From positions 183,475,777-183,539,776 of the forward strand of contig NC_064433.1 of NCBI RefSeq assembly GCF_023343835.1: a DNA stretch of 64,000 nt. Reading direction: 5' to 3'. The notes under the pieces are model-generated. The model saw only the letters and a program-made list of their open reading frames with translations. It was not told the DNA's origin and did no database searches. This DNA comes from Lagopus muta (taxonomy: Eukaryota > Chordata > Aves > Galliformes > Phasianidae). A program made the translations under genes and the position numbers. Below, piece after piece: positions 21,301-41,072 of this stretch. Every line of letters begins with the position of its first letter. The first letter of the stretch is position 1.

Positions 21301-24177
21301 TCCCCACCAGCCAGGACTCCCTCCATGAATTGTTGCTCAGGTAAATATTCTGCAGATTAAGTGCAAACAGTGCCCCTTCTGACTTTTGTCAACTGAAAAT
21401 TTAAAGTGACAGCTGAACTATTAGAGCAGTGGCAACTTCTCCATACATTTGTTATGCCTCCACAAGCACATGCAGAAAACATTCCTATTGGTGACCACAG
21501 AGGAATATAAAGATCAGAAAGTAAGAGTTGTTTATTTCTCCAAGCAGGAGCTAACCTGTTATACCTCTGCTATACCTGTTATTCCCCTCATGCCCACAAC
21601 ACACGTGCCCTCTCTGTGCTAACCAGCTTCCCCATTTCTGTTCCCTTCCCTACTCCAACAATTGCTTAAAGCCCTTCTACACTCATCACAGAAAAAAAAG
21701 CAGCTGTAACATAACTCTCACCACCTTGCCATCAGACCACCTGCCTGTTAGCTGTATTGTTTCATACTGCAAAGGGAACCACAAACATAAGCTCCTTTCC
21801 CTACACAGTCCTACTGAAGTATAACATGAGAACACCAGCACAGACAGCTGATAGAGCAGATGTGATTCATGTTAGCCTGCTCCCTTGTGCTTAAACCTGC
21901 TCTAGAGAAAGGAGGCATGAACACAGGAAAAAAACTGAAACTGCATTTTTGGTTGGGCATCACATTACAAGAAAGGAAAAAAAACAAAAACAAAACAAAC
22001 AAAAAAAACCCCATGTGTTTTCCAAAGTGAAAAATGCATCAAAGCTTGAAATGCAGAGAACTGAGCAACCAGCCTGCTTGCTATAAGGCAGTTTAAATGG
22101 TTCAGAAGGGAATGACAGCAGTTACAGCTAAGGGGAAAGTTGCAGATGACCTAATCCAATTTGCAGGACCAGAATCACCAACTATACCCTCTTCTCTTGA
22201 TATTACCATTACCAGGCCTCAGGTGAAACTGACACAGCTGGAACTATCAACAGCTGTTACGTAATCCCAAGGGCTAAATTAAAACCTCGAGTATTTACAG
22301 TAACAAGAAGCAAAATAGATCAGTGAAGCAATTTGAGCAACGAATGGATAAAGGTGGAATCCTACAGGATGCCAAGTATCACTTCAGAACAAAGAAATAT
22401 CCAAGGAACAGTTACTTTGTACCAGCCTTCCCGATTAGAGTATTAAAACAACCACCTACCCTGCAACAAACACAGAGCCCTAATCAAAACAAGCAGAATT
22501 TACTCTGCATAGTTTCCAGGTTTTACATACGATTTTTTAGAACAGGGAGGCAGGAACAGTAAGGAAACTTCAGAACAACCAGATCTATCCTCCCATTTGA
22601 AATTAACTCCCAAATCTTTATCCTTTCTAGAATATATACTCACAGAAATGTTAGGCCTTGTAAAGTCTACACAGACAAAAAAAAGTAAGATATTTGAGAA
22701 ACTGCCTGTTTGATTTTATTATTTCCTATATGCACTCCTATTTACATATATACACATTTAATAAACCACATCCCTTTTTATAAGTTGTCCCCCTACCTGC
22801 ATTTGTTTCCAGAGTTGCAGATTACTTGCTTGAGAAAAGTTGGAAGTAAAAACCTAAGCACCAAAAACTGATCAACACGAAACACCATGTATCTGCATCA
22901 CTTACAAGTAAGCTCTTTGCTGCACATCCAGTTTTTGTGTCATACAAGTCCTTCAGCTGAGCCTGCAGCCCTCTCAAACTGACTGCATTGTGCATGTCAG
23001 AGCATATATTACCTTTCATCCAATAGATCATTAACATCCAGGTCTCTAAACTCCAACATGAATTACAACATTGGAACAAGTACTTGAGCCTATCATGACT
23101 TTATTTTCATAGAGTAACTTAAGGTTCATCCTAAATCTCATTCCCCTTTCCCTTCATAGGGAAGAAAACAGCAGGTCTGTCACAGCCTCTGTGCAATGCC
23201 AGTCTCCAGGGGGTATTTTCTCAAGGAGCCTGTGCCAGGCAGCTCACATAGAATCATAAAATGGCTTGGGTTGGAAGGCACCTCAAGGATCATCAAGCTC
23301 CAAACCCCTGTCACAGGCAAGGTCACCAACCACCATATCTAGCAGTAGACCAGGCTTCCCAAGGCCCCATACAACCTGGTCTTGAATACTTCCAAGGTTG
23401 GGGCATCCACAACCTCTCTATGCAGCTGTTCCAGCCAGGCTGGATGTGGCTCTGGGCAGCCTGGTCTGATGGTTGGTGACCCCGCAAATAGCAGGGAGGT
23501 TGAAACGAGATAATTGTGCTCCTTTTCAACCCAGGCTATTCTATGACTCTATGATTCTTACCTCTACTGTTGCTCTCAGGATAAGGAACCACAGGTTTGT
23601 GCGGGGAGCGCAGCAGATCGGAATTGATGAAGGGCTTGTGCTTTGGGTAGTCCAGGTAGGAAGCTGCAGAGAGTCTGTCTGTGGCCGATGCAGATTTCGG
23701 AGCTCTGCACAGCTCACCCTGCGAACAAAAAAGAGCCGTTACGGCACGCGGGTGTCTGTTCCTCTGTGACAAAGAAGGCAGACCGAGATGATGAAGCGTG
23801 GAGAAGCCCCGCCACAGCACACGGCAGCGGCTCCAAGGCTGCATTCCTCCCCTGGCAGCCTCGGGCTGCATTAATTTCACACCGCAGCCTCCTTCCTGCC
23901 AAAAATAAAGCACCTCGAAGATAAAGTTCTTCAAGCTAGCTTTTAATTCCTGCTTTTGCGCCACAGTATCGCTTACGGCGGAGCCCCGATCCAGAATCAG
24001 CCGGGCGCGCGTTACAGGCACGGACATCAGCGCAGGAAAAGGGAAACGGGCTGAGCGAGGAGACAGAAACGTACAACGGCCGCTCGGAAGCGACAAGCGC
24101 CAAGGCGCGACCCAGCCTCAGTCCCCGCGGTGCCCCGCCGGTCTCACCGTGCGCTGCTGGCCCCGCGCCGCCGCCAT
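12130..24177 (-). CDS. CEP57: CEP57, centrosomal protein of 57 kDa (11 coding exons, 497 aa)
   Basis: CEP57 (also called translokin) is a coiled-coil protein of the centrosome and spindle. In vertebrates it works with CEP63 and CEP152 around the centriole, binds microtubules through its C-terminus, and has been reported to bind FGF2. Loss causes mosaic variegated aneuploidy in humans. Here 11 coding exons, all bounded by AG/GT and closing in phase, give 497 residues against 500 in human. Residues 11-62 are a low-complexity N-terminus with the conserved YPESNSR. Residues 63-227 form the long N-terminal coiled coil (centrosome localisation domain; [18 protein letters not shown]). Residues 228-262 are a basic linker with KPRKKTK. 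Residues 263-289 hold [16 protein letters not shown]. Residues 290-497 are the C-terminal microtubule-binding domain, ending [17 protein letters not shown]...WDY. GACATGG gives a good start context. The paralogue CEP57L1 is less likely, given head-to-head linkage to FAM76B. Confidence 0.96.
13627..13771 (-). CDS. CEP57: CEP57 coding exon 10
   Basis: 145 nt encoding [20 protein letters not shown], then [20 protein letters not shown] and KVRRHWLQ. This is helical C-terminal domain. The acceptor is GTGTTAG and the donor CAG|GTGAGT. Confidence 0.94.
14419..14663 (-). CDS. CEP57: CEP57 coding exon 9
   Basis: 245 nt, the largest coding exon. It encodes [39 protein letters not shown], a Ser/Arg-rich spacer, and [18 protein letters not shown], the start of the microtubule-binding domain. 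The donor AGTTT|GTAAGT splits a Phe codon completed by the next exon. Confidence 0.94.
14982..15062 (-). CDS. CEP57: CEP57 coding exon 8
   Basis: 81 nt encoding 27 residues with the strongly conserved [15 protein letters not shown]. The acceptor is CCTTTCAG and the donor AAG|GTGAGC. Confidence 0.94.
15215..15319 (-). CDS. CEP57: CEP57 coding exon 7
   Basis: 105 nt encoding 35 residues: [11 protein letters not shown] followed by a basic stretch, [14 protein letters not shown], between the two main domains. The acceptor is TTGCAG and the donor AAG|GTAATG. Confidence 0.92.
16226..16303 (-). CDS. CEP57: CEP57 coding exon 6
   Basis: 78 nt encoding 26 residues, [20 protein letters not shown], then QEKAAE, the end of the N-terminal coiled coil. 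The acceptor is TGACTAG and the donor GAG|GTAACA. It is phase 0 at both ends, so the exon could be skipped without a frameshift. Confidence 0.92.
19199..19290. repeat. A/C-rich low-complexity tract in CEP57 intron 5
   Basis: Runs of A interrupted by C (for example AAAAAAAAAACAAACCC and repeated AAAACCAAAAC) extend for about 90 bp. On the transcribed strand it is T/G-rich. No coding or element structure is seen. Confidence 0.8.
19636..19749 (-). CDS. CEP57: CEP57 coding exon 5
   Basis: 114 nt, phase 0 to phase 0, encoding [20 protein letters not shown], then [18 protein letters not shown], heptad-like coiled coil. The acceptor is CCTTCAAG and the donor GAG|GTCTGT. Confidence 0.93.
20442..20461. 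repeat. (AAAAT)n microsatellite
   Basis: About four tandem AAAAT units in a CEP57 intron. Confidence 0.8.
20598..20719 (-). CDS. CEP57: CEP57 coding exon 4
   Basis: 122 nt of coiled coil: [20 protein letters not shown], then [20 protein letters not shown]. The acceptor is CCTTCAG and the donor CAG|GTGTGT; it ends in phase 0. Confidence 0.94.
21022..21201 (-). CDS. CEP57: CEP57 coding exon 3
   Basis: 180 nt, phase 1 to phase 1, encoding the start of the N-terminal coiled coil ([20 protein letters not shown] ... [14 protein letters not shown]). The acceptor is ATTACAG. The donor CAAG|GTTGGT is weak for position +3 to +5, but the frame closes exactly with the next exon (NQ|E|LASQL). Confidence 0.92.
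23245..23440 (-). mobile_element. CR1 LINE 3' fragment in CEP57 intron 2 (left arm of inverted pair)
   Basis: The inverted tail CATAGAATCATAAAATGG is followed by GGGTTGGAAGGCACCTCAAG and then CR1 3' coding-end sequence, to about 23,440. It is directly followed by a second CR1 in the opposite orientation. Confidence 0.88.
23438..23557 (+). mobile_element. CR1 LINE 3' fragment abutting the CEP57 exon 2 donor (right arm)
   Basis: Rightward CR1 3' end: GGATGTGGCTCTGGGCAGCC, GGTTGGTGACCCCGCA, then CAACCCAGGCTATTCTATGA and a second octamer. The tail ends about at 23,557, overlapping intronic positions +5/+6 of the CEP57 exon 2 donor. With the preceding element it forms an imperfect inverted repeat. 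Confidence 0.88.
23562..23718 (-). CDS. CEP57: CEP57 coding exon 2
   Basis: 157 nt encoding residues 11-62 plus one base. The end matches the conserved vertebrate block ([11 protein letters not shown]...YPESNSR). The acceptor is TTCGCAG|GG and the donor is AGAG|GTAAGAATC. The intronic bases after the donor are the tail of a CR1 element (see findings). Confidence 0.93.
24148..24177 (-). CDS. CEP57: CEP57 coding exon 1
   Basis: Ten codons, [10 protein letters not shown], then ACG|GTGAG. The ATG has G at -3 and G at +4. The exon is very short and lies in the CpG island; the intron begins in phase 0. Confidence 0.88.
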
Positions 24178-24260
24178 GTCCACCGGAGCCGCGCGCGCTC
24201 AAGCACGGCCTTTTCGCGCACGGCCCTTTGAGACCGCGGCGGTGGTACCGCCCGCTCTTG

Positions 24261-24268
24261 TCACGTGA
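24261..24268. promoter_or_regulatory. TCACGTGA E-box palindrome
   Basis: A perfect TCACGTGA, the preferred USF/MAX/TFE-family site, lies 84 bp upstream of the CEP57 ATG. Binding is inferred. Confidence 0.55.
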
Positions 24269-24291
24269 CGCTTGAGCGGCGGGGCGGCTCG

Positions 24292-33375
<9,084 letters not shown>

Positions 33376-34087
33376 GGAGCTGGTGATTCATGGATCTGCT
33401 CAATGGGAGTTGAGTAATTCTGCGAAGCCCTTAAAATCCTGTGTAGTCAAGAACTATTTTTGCACACCAGATGAGTTGGCATGTTTCCTACACGTTTTTA
33501 TAATTAATGTGCAGCTTTTTTTAGTTACCGTTCGGGTAGAACACTTCAACTGGCTTGAAGAAAGTTTTTTATTTTTTTTATATTGGAAACTTTTTGCCAG
33601 CAATAGTATTAAAAAATTGTGTAGAGAACGTAGCAGTGTTCTCTCTAAAAGGACAACATGCAATAACAAACTAGGTGTACTTTTTACCAAGCAGCAACGG
33701 ATGTTTTTAAGCTATAGTGATGTCAGCCAAATGTTTATGAGTCTCCAGTTACAATGAATGCTGGTTTCTGGCAACTGTTCTTTTACTTTGTATCAAAAAA
33801 TAAATTTAGGGCGGAAATCATGGTGCTCAAGTGAAACTAAAAAAAGGCTTATATGTATTTGTAAATACAGCTGTAACGGTTACATTCTTAGTTATAACAG
33901 TTAATTAGTGTTTTACATTCTTGTGATAGGGATTTACAGAAAGACTATCTATTGTACAGTAACAGAGGCAGTGTGGTTTTTGTAAGATTTACTGTAGATT
34001 TTTCTTGCAAGTGCCTTTCTCCAACTGTTTATTTATAGGAATGTTGGTATTTTGTACATAAGGTTTTTATGTTTTAAAATCATGTTT

Positions 34088-34093
34088 AATAAA
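34088..34093 (+). terminator. FAM76B: Likely proximal FAM76B polyadenylation signal
   Basis: AATAAA followed by AATGTGTGTAC within about 25 nt, a typical GU-rich downstream element. It would give a 3' UTR of about 730 nt. Confidence 0.6.
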
Positions 34094-35610
34094 TGTTTTA
34101 TGTAAATATAAATGTGTGTACAGAGGAGTCGGAATCAAAGATCAAAGTGCAGCGCTTGGAGCAGCAGTGAAATTAGCTCATAGGCAGGCAGCGAGTCTTG
34201 GCTTTAGATAACCTTTGTAGCTTGTCTGTGAGGTGTGGAGTTTTGGTAGTGCTGCTCATGCCAAACACTTCCCAAACAAACAAGAAAAGAAATGCTTTTT
34301 TGCCACACCGAAGTTTGGTGGTTTGTTTGTATATTTTTCCATTTGACGCAGCGCTGGTTTTAAGTCCTTAGCAGACGTTGTACCCCCTATGTTGCAGCCT
34401 TCATTAGAGAGACACACTCAGATTTAAAGTAAATATACTTGTGTGCATTCACCATTGTCTGAATTAATTAGTTACTTAGTTGTCACTTTTGATTACTCTT
34501 AATGAATTGCGAGGTTCTCATCCCCTGGTAAAGATGCACAGCGTGAAAAGAGCAGCCAAAACGAATGGCCTTGAAGTTAAGGGAGTGGATATGGTGTCAG
34601 AAGGAGGGTTTGGGGTAATTTTGGTTCTGAATGACATCAGTTTAGGTTTAGCTTTGCTCTTAATGGACATCAGTCATGTTCAGGAATTTCTATTCAATGT
34701 AGCCTCGTGTGCCCTGCTGTCTCTGGTCAGGAAGGTGGGCTACAGCTCAGCATAAAGTGCAGTAGGCTTAGGTGAGTGAAGGCTTAGTTCAGCTCTGGGT
34801 ACAGCTTGGTACAGGGTAACTGTTTGTATTCCAGTAGGCTTCGTTGTGTACAGTAAACTACAGGCCTCCAAATAAATGAACCAAAATGTAACCTTACTTG
34901 GCTGTCCACCTGCCTGTGAAACCTCTCAGTCATTCAAGCAAGTTCCAGCAGTGACAGACTACTGAATAATTTGAAAAACTGTGCTAGCTTGTTTCATACG
35001 GTGTGTGTTTTTATACATTTGTACATTGATATCAACTTTGTATGTTTAGAAATGCTCCTTCATTAAAATTGTTAAACTAGGGTAGAGAATTCTGCTATCC
35101 TTTTGGGATACTTGTCTTTTCTCCTTTGTAAGATACAAATTTATGACTTTCACTAATTCAGAGTAATATTTTGATACTGTTGTTTTTTTTCCCCACTTGA
35201 ATGGTGACCCATATTCAGTGAAATTGGTTTTAAAACACAACCACACAGAAGTTCTAAAAAAGCTCCAAAATGCCCACTGAATCCCAGAACATCCTGTCCT
35301 GAAGCTGTGGATTATTAACAGAGTAAACTGATGTTTAAATGTGGATCTGCAAGGAGATTGTTGTACCATGTTATGGTTTCCAGCCTGTTCCCAGATGCTG
35401 ATTATCACTGACCAGTAATGGCCATTTTGGATCAAGCTGTTGATATCTTTCAAGCCTGCAAATATTGCAGCCCCCTCTTGGATGCTGCATCTGAACACAT
35501 GCTCTGCAGTGAAGCTATTCAGCTGTCCTCATGTATAGACCATTAAAACACTGTACTGGCACACATCTGACTGCTGACATTTTGTACCTTTTCTAAATCC
35601 AATGTTTCAC

Positions 35611-35616
35611 AATAAA
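35611..35616 (+). terminator. FAM76B: Candidate distal FAM76B polyadenylation signal
   Basis: AATAAA followed by TTGTCAAAACGTG. It would give a 3' UTR of about 2.26 kb. Confidence 0.45.
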
Positions 35617-35636
35617 ATCTTGTCAAAACGTGAATT

Positions 35637-36012
35637 TGTCATTTTAAAATTACTCTTAAATCTGTATTTCTCGTGTCTTAAGTTCAGTCAAAAAAAAAAG
35701 GATTTAACTGCTATCTTATGGAATTTAACATCTTTTAAAACAGGTTTTCTATCTTAAAATGTGGAGGTAAGATAAGCACTCATATTCAGTAGTGCCTGAA
35801 TTTCTGACTTTGCTAACTATAAGGTTGTTCTTTCTCTACATGCACACAAGTCAGGTGATTCTGAGACTGGAAGTGAAGCTGAGAGTTTCTGCACCCATTT
35901 CAAGGAGGGAGGCACCCATAACAACGTGCTGCACTCTGCATTGGTAAGTCCTGGTCTTTGGATTTTATGTGCTGCAATTCATGGAACTTGTTCTTGTTTT
36001 TCTCTCGGGTAT
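35637..36012. other. Intergenic DNA downstream of FAM76B
   Basis: AT-rich sequence with no ORF or element recognised. Confidence 0.5.
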
Positions 36013-36287
36013 AGAAGCATAGCATCCTTTGAGATTGGAATGGACCTCTGAGGGCCATCTAGTCCAACTGCCCTGCAATGAACAGGGGCACCACAACTAG
36101 ATCAGGTTGCCCAGGGCCTGATCCAGCCTCACCTTGAAAGCCTCCAGGGATGGAGCATCAACCACATCACTGGGCAGCCTGTTGCAGTGCCTCACCACCC
36201 TCACTGTAGAGATTTTTTCTTTATATCTAACCTAAATCTACCCTCCCTGAGCTTGAAGCCATTTCCCCTTGTTCTGTCACCACAGAT
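36013..36287 (-). mobile_element. CR1 LINE 3' fragment
   Basis: It begins ATAGAAGCATAGCATCC, then has GGGCCATCTAGTCCAACTGC and CTGGGCAGCCTGTTGCAGTG. It is leftward and 5'-truncated. Confidence 0.85.
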
Positions 36288-36744
36288 GTGGTGATGTGCA
36301 GTTCCTGCTGCTTTCCTCATGGAAAAAGTAAAATGACTTCTGTTGTCTCACACAGAAGAAGTAGGGGAAACCAGGCAAGGGGTTCATTGGGGTAGGAGGC
36401 AGAGAGGTTTGATGTGTTCCTGCAAAAAGAAGATAAGGGCGAAAGGTAAGAGGCATCTCTGAGGTGTTACCCATTTAAGTGCTGTGCTGAATGAGGGCTA
36501 GTGTTCTTTAAGCCAGCTGTTATCTGTGTGTGCTAAAATGGCAGTTCCTTAAGGTAAGATGTGGAGCTGCTTACGGTGTTTTGGTTTTGTTCTTCTTTTC
36601 ACAGTAGGAGAATAAAATTCAAGAATTAAGCAGAAGGAATGAGCTTAAAATAGAAGGATGTATGATGTAGAGCACATAGGAGGTTAACTGGTACTGTGCA
36701 GGCCTAGAAAAAATAGGTGGAACAGTAACAGAGTACTGTCAGAA

Positions 36745-36856
36745 GCATGGAGACGTGGCACTGAGGGATGTGGCTCATGGGCACTGGGGGGTTGGGTTGG
36801 CAGCTGGACCGGAGGACCTGAGAGGTCTTTTCCAACCACAATGATTCTGTGATTGC
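36745..36856 (+). mobile_element. CR1 LINE 3' end
   Basis: ACGTGGCACTGAGGGATGTG, then GAGAGGTCTTTTCCAACCAC and ATGATTCTGTGATTG. It is a short rightward remnant. Confidence 0.83.
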
Positions 36857-37976
36857 TATAACTGTCATGGTAGAAGATTCAAAGTATAGCTTGAACTCAT
36901 TTTGTCTGATCTGACATGTTAGACAGAAACAGTCCTCAAACACAACGGTAAATGAATCGGTGATGTTTTCCCTTGCTTTAACCCAAACAGAGAAAACAAG
37001 CTTGGATTTGCAGCTTTTCCTGTTTAAAAAAAATAATAATTCATTATGGTATGTTGGCACTGCTCCAACTGACCTTCTTTCTCCTGGGAATTTCTCTTTG
37101 GTGTCTCTCCTTTCGGTGAGTAAAAGCAGTTTTGCATTGTGACTGAATGGATGCTGATGTACAAAACAAGCCAAGTGGAAGCAGGTTTTGTTTTTTTCTG
37201 CTGGTAAGACTTTCTGACTTTAGGAGCACTTAGATAAGTGCCTTTAATTTTAGTCTGCAATTAGAAGAGAAACCTTCCAACTTCTCAAAGATACTAATAA
37301 CTGAAGATAAACCTGCATCATCTTTACATGTTTAAAGGTTGGTATTGGAGGCATCAGCAGAAGATGACTTTTATGGTGATGGGTTTTGATTGCAGAATGC
37401 TTGTGGACAAACAAAAGTGAATGGAACAAAAATGTCCAAACAGCTTTGGGCCTTGTGATCGTATTATGGGTTGGTTCACAGAAATTTGGTGCATTCCTAC
37501 TATGGCTTTTACAGGTATTAGAATTTGCAGCCTAAGCTGATGCTTAGCTCCTGATGTAATTCCTTTTTCAGTAGCTCACATAGCAATTTATTAACTGAAT
37601 ACTGAAAACCTGGAGACACTTTCCTTTACTTGAATTAACAAATGTTTTACTTTATTTTAACAAAAGAAAAACAGAACGTTCACAATTTGCCCTTCATTAT
37701 TTACATCAGTTAATGTCTTTTCCCCTTCATCTTATGGACATTTTGGGGGTGAGTTGTATTTATAAATTGAGAAACTTTTAAAACTTCTTTTAGACTACTC
37801 CTTATTGCTGCACGCTTGCAGAATTGTGTGCTAATTTCCTTCTATATCTGTATGCTCAAAATTTTGTTGCAACATAACTGATAAAATTATTTCCTGGGAT
37901 GTTTTTGTCCAGCTGTGGTCTGCTCTTGAAAGTTTTATATGCCTACATTGATTGGAGCTTAAAATAATTTACTATG
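36857..37976. other. Intergenic DNA, no element recognised
   Basis: Ordinary AT-rich sequence. Open frames here are short and show no family resemblance. I see no splice-linked exons or repeats. Confidence 0.5.
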
Positions 37977-38089
37977 ATAGAATCACATTTTGGGTTGGAA
38001 AGGACCTCTAAGATCATGTAGTTCCAACCCTCTGCTATGGACCAGGTTGCTCACAGCCCCATCCAGCCTGGCCTTGAATGCTCCCAGCT
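37977..38089 (-). mobile_element. CR1 LINE 3' end
   Basis: GATAGAATCACATTTTGGG, GGAAAGGACCTCTAAGATCA and CCATCCAGCCTGGCCTTGAA mark an inverted, 5'-truncated CR1. Confidence 0.85.
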
Positions 38090-39574
38090 ATGCTGTATTA
38101 GAGCACAAAAACAAAACAAAACCTTCCAAAAGAGGAATACTTATAAGCCTGTGTTTGCTAGAATAACATAAACCATTGTAGAATGGCTAGTCTGTCAATC
38201 TAGCTGACATTTCACTAAAGCAATTTAGGAACTCTCAAGCAGCATACAGTGCTGTAGTTGCATAATATCTTACTGAGTGCAGCTGGTAACAGTAATTTCA
38301 GCCATTCCTTCAGGATTTGCAAGAAGTTGCTTGCTGGTGACTTGCCTGACTCAGGGTGTATTATTCATAGAAGTTACCTTGGTGCAAGTTATCTTTGTAT
38401 CTTACAACAATACCATCCACAAAATACTGAGAGTGAGTACTGGATTCTTATTCTTCCTGGAAAAGCATGAGGTTGTTTTGGTTTAAATAGAAGGAAAAGT
38501 TGCCTTGGAAGAGACAGTTGAAACTTTTTTCTCATATTCCTCAGTTTAAGATCCTTCAGTCTTTCTTCCTGTAATAACTGTGCCAGTTTCTTAGGGTGTT
38601 CCTTTTGTTTTGCATTAAAGGTAATTATATTTAAGATTTTTCTTTTAATGCAAACACACCTTTGGATCTTGTTCATAACAAGGAGTGAACCACTTTCCTT
38701 TCTTCCTAAATACCACATTTATGGACTGAATCTAGAGCTGAATGGGGATGACTGCCTACATAAGAGTAACCACTAGATGCTGCTTAAACCACAGTTTCTC
38801 AGAAGTATATGGCTGTAAATGCTTTTTGCATGCAATCTGGCAGTTAAAATGGATAGCTCTTCCTGTCCAAATGCAAACTGATGCCATTTGAACTACTGAA
38901 GTGGTTGTGTTTTGGAATATGTTTTAGCAAATATGAAGCATATTAAGAATACTTAATTTCATTAGGTATAAATATATCCGTAATTGGAACTATGTCGTGA
39001 TTTTCTGACTGATTTACCTTAAGAAAAAAGCACCCCCATTTTATAGGTGAGGAGGCTGTTCCATGGAATGCCTCTTGACTGCTGTCCCACAAAAGACAGT
39101 GTTAGAATGCTCCAGGACATCCAAATACTGTGGAGACTGGATATGCTTTTCCTTTGAGAAAAGAACTGCTCTGGGTAAGTTAAAGTCTTACTTAGTCAAT
39201 GTAGATGCTTAATATATCCATAGTGTTGGCTGACTTAGCGTCTGAGTCTTAAGGTCATTCGTGTAAATGATTTATTTGTACAGCAGTAAGCATACAAAAG
39301 TGAGAGAGATATACTTTTGACTTGGAGTAATGAGATTTTAACTATACTGTTTTCCTCTTTCTCTGAGCCTGACACACTGCTGATGCACATTTTTCCCAAG
39401 TCTGATGCACTTGAAATCTTGCAACTTCGTAGTGAAAAGAGAGAGGTCACTTCATCATTTAAAAATTCAAGTTATCTTGGATTCATAAAGATCTAACTAG
39501 TGAAGGGAAAAAGGGTTTTAATTTGTCCACTCCATGGGCATTCTTTTCATTGTATTTATTCATTCTGTAAGCAG
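38090..39574. other. Intergenic DNA, no element recognised
   Basis: About 1.5 kb of AT-rich sequence with only short, unrecognised open frames. Confidence 0.5.
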
Positions 39575-40475
39575 TAAGGCCGCTTAAGAAGGAAGATCCA
39601 GGGAACTGCAGGCTGGCAGTCAGCCTCACCTTGATCCCTGAGAAGGTGATGGAGCAGTGATTCTGGAAGGCATTTCCAGGCATATGAAGGACAAGAAAAT
39701 CACCAGTAGTCATCATCCAGAATTCAGCAGAGAGAGGCTATGCTTGTCCCACCCTCTTGACCCAAGTTTCTGCAGTGAAATGAACAACCTGATGAATGAG
39801 GGAGAGCAGTGCAGATGTCTGCCTGGACTTCAGTAAGGCCTTTGACTGTCTTCCAAGAGGTCTGAACAAATAGTAAGCTGTTGTTTGGACTGCAGTGAGG
39901 AGGACTGAAAACTGACTGAGTGCTGGAGATCTGAGAAGTTACCTGCACAGAATGGTGTTGGAGGCTGTTGGGGGTAACTAACTGTACCTCAGGGATTAGT
40001 GCTGGTTCCAATCCTATTTAACATCTTCGTTAATGATCTAGATGATGTGGAATAGTGTACCCTCAGCAAGTTTGCTGATGACAGAAAACTGAGAAGAGTG
40101 GCTGAGAAGTGGGCCGTGCTGTCAGCAGGCTGGAGAGGAGGGCTGGAAAGAGTCTCATTAAGTTCAACAAGATGTGCAGTCGTGCAAGTGGGTAGGCTGA
40201 ACCCCTGGCACCAGTATATGCTGGGGATCATCCAGCTGGAAAGCAGCTCTGCAGAGAAGAACCTGGAGGTTCTGGACACCAAGTTGAACATGAACCAGCA
40301 GTGACAACACTGGCAAGGGCTGCCCAGATAGGCTGTGGAGTCTCCTCCTTGGAGTTTTCCAAAGCAGCCTGACATGGCCCTGGGCACCCTGTCTGGGTGT
40401 CCTTGCTGGAGCACGGCTTGGAGCAGGTGACCTCCAGAGGTCCTTTCCAACCATTCCATGATTCTTTGATCATGA
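39575..40475 (+). mobile_element. Degraded CR1 LINE with RT remnants
   Basis: Rightward traces of ORF2 can be followed: GGCTGGCAGTCAGCCTCACC (the region reading SLTxxPGKVMEQ), CTGGACTTCAGTAAGGCCTT (LDFSKAF), and TTTGCTGATGACA (FADD). It ends with CCTTTCCAACCATTCCATGA. It has many indels and stops, and also an internal deletion between the RT and the C-terminal end. It is an old insertion. Confidence 0.85.
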
Positions 40476-40869
40476 AATCCAAACAGGGTAAACATATTTT
40501 TCTTCCTCTAAACTCTTAAAATACATGCCTTTGATGGGGGAAGAATGGATAAGTCATTTTTTCGTGTTCTCATTTTTCATTGTGTTCAGTTTAATAGAAT
40601 TACTAAAAAAAAAATAAAAAAATCACCTGTTGTGTAGTGGAGTGTTGTGTAGTGAAATATTTTAATTATAAGTCAATGATTGTTTTGAGATCACCAAGAT
40701 AGTTTGCTGAGCTTGTAAAATAAATAGTTTTGCATGAAGAGGCATTTCTGTAAGTTATTTTGGGAAACCAATTTCAAGTAAACAGAGCAGGGAACAGTAA
40801 CTTCCCATCTATTTGTTTCCTGTTAGCCTGTTGCCAGCATGATATACTGAATTTAGAGCATGCTCTTTA

Positions 40870-41072
40870 CAGAGAGAGTGGTGAGGTGCTGGAGCAGCTG
40901 CCAGAGAGGCTGTGGATGCCCCATCCCTGGAGGTGTTCAAGGCCAGGTTGGATGGGGCCATGGGCAGCCTGGTCTGGTATTAAATGGGGAGGTTGGTGGC
41001 CCTGCATGCGACAGGGGGTTGGAGATTCATGATCCTTGAGGTTCCTTCCAACCCTGGCCATTCTGTGATTCG
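40870..41072 (+). mobile_element. CR1 LINE 3' end
   Basis: AGAGAGAGTGGTGAGGTGCT, GGATGCCCCATCCCTGGAGG, GGTTGGTGGCCCTGCATGCG, ending CATTCTGTGATTC. It is closely similar to the 3' end at 32,985. Confidence 0.88.

Larger units (their letters stand above)
33376..35636 (+). other. FAM76B: FAM76B 3' UTR with alternative polyadenylation sites
   Basis: After the TGA there are canonical AATAAA hexamers at 33799, 34088, 34871 and 35611. The one at 34088 is followed within about 20 nt by a TG-rich element (ATGTGTGTACAG), making it the best proximal site. The one at 35611 is the last before repeats resume. The interval is AT-rich and free of recognisable CR1. The ends are inferred. Confidence 0.65.
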
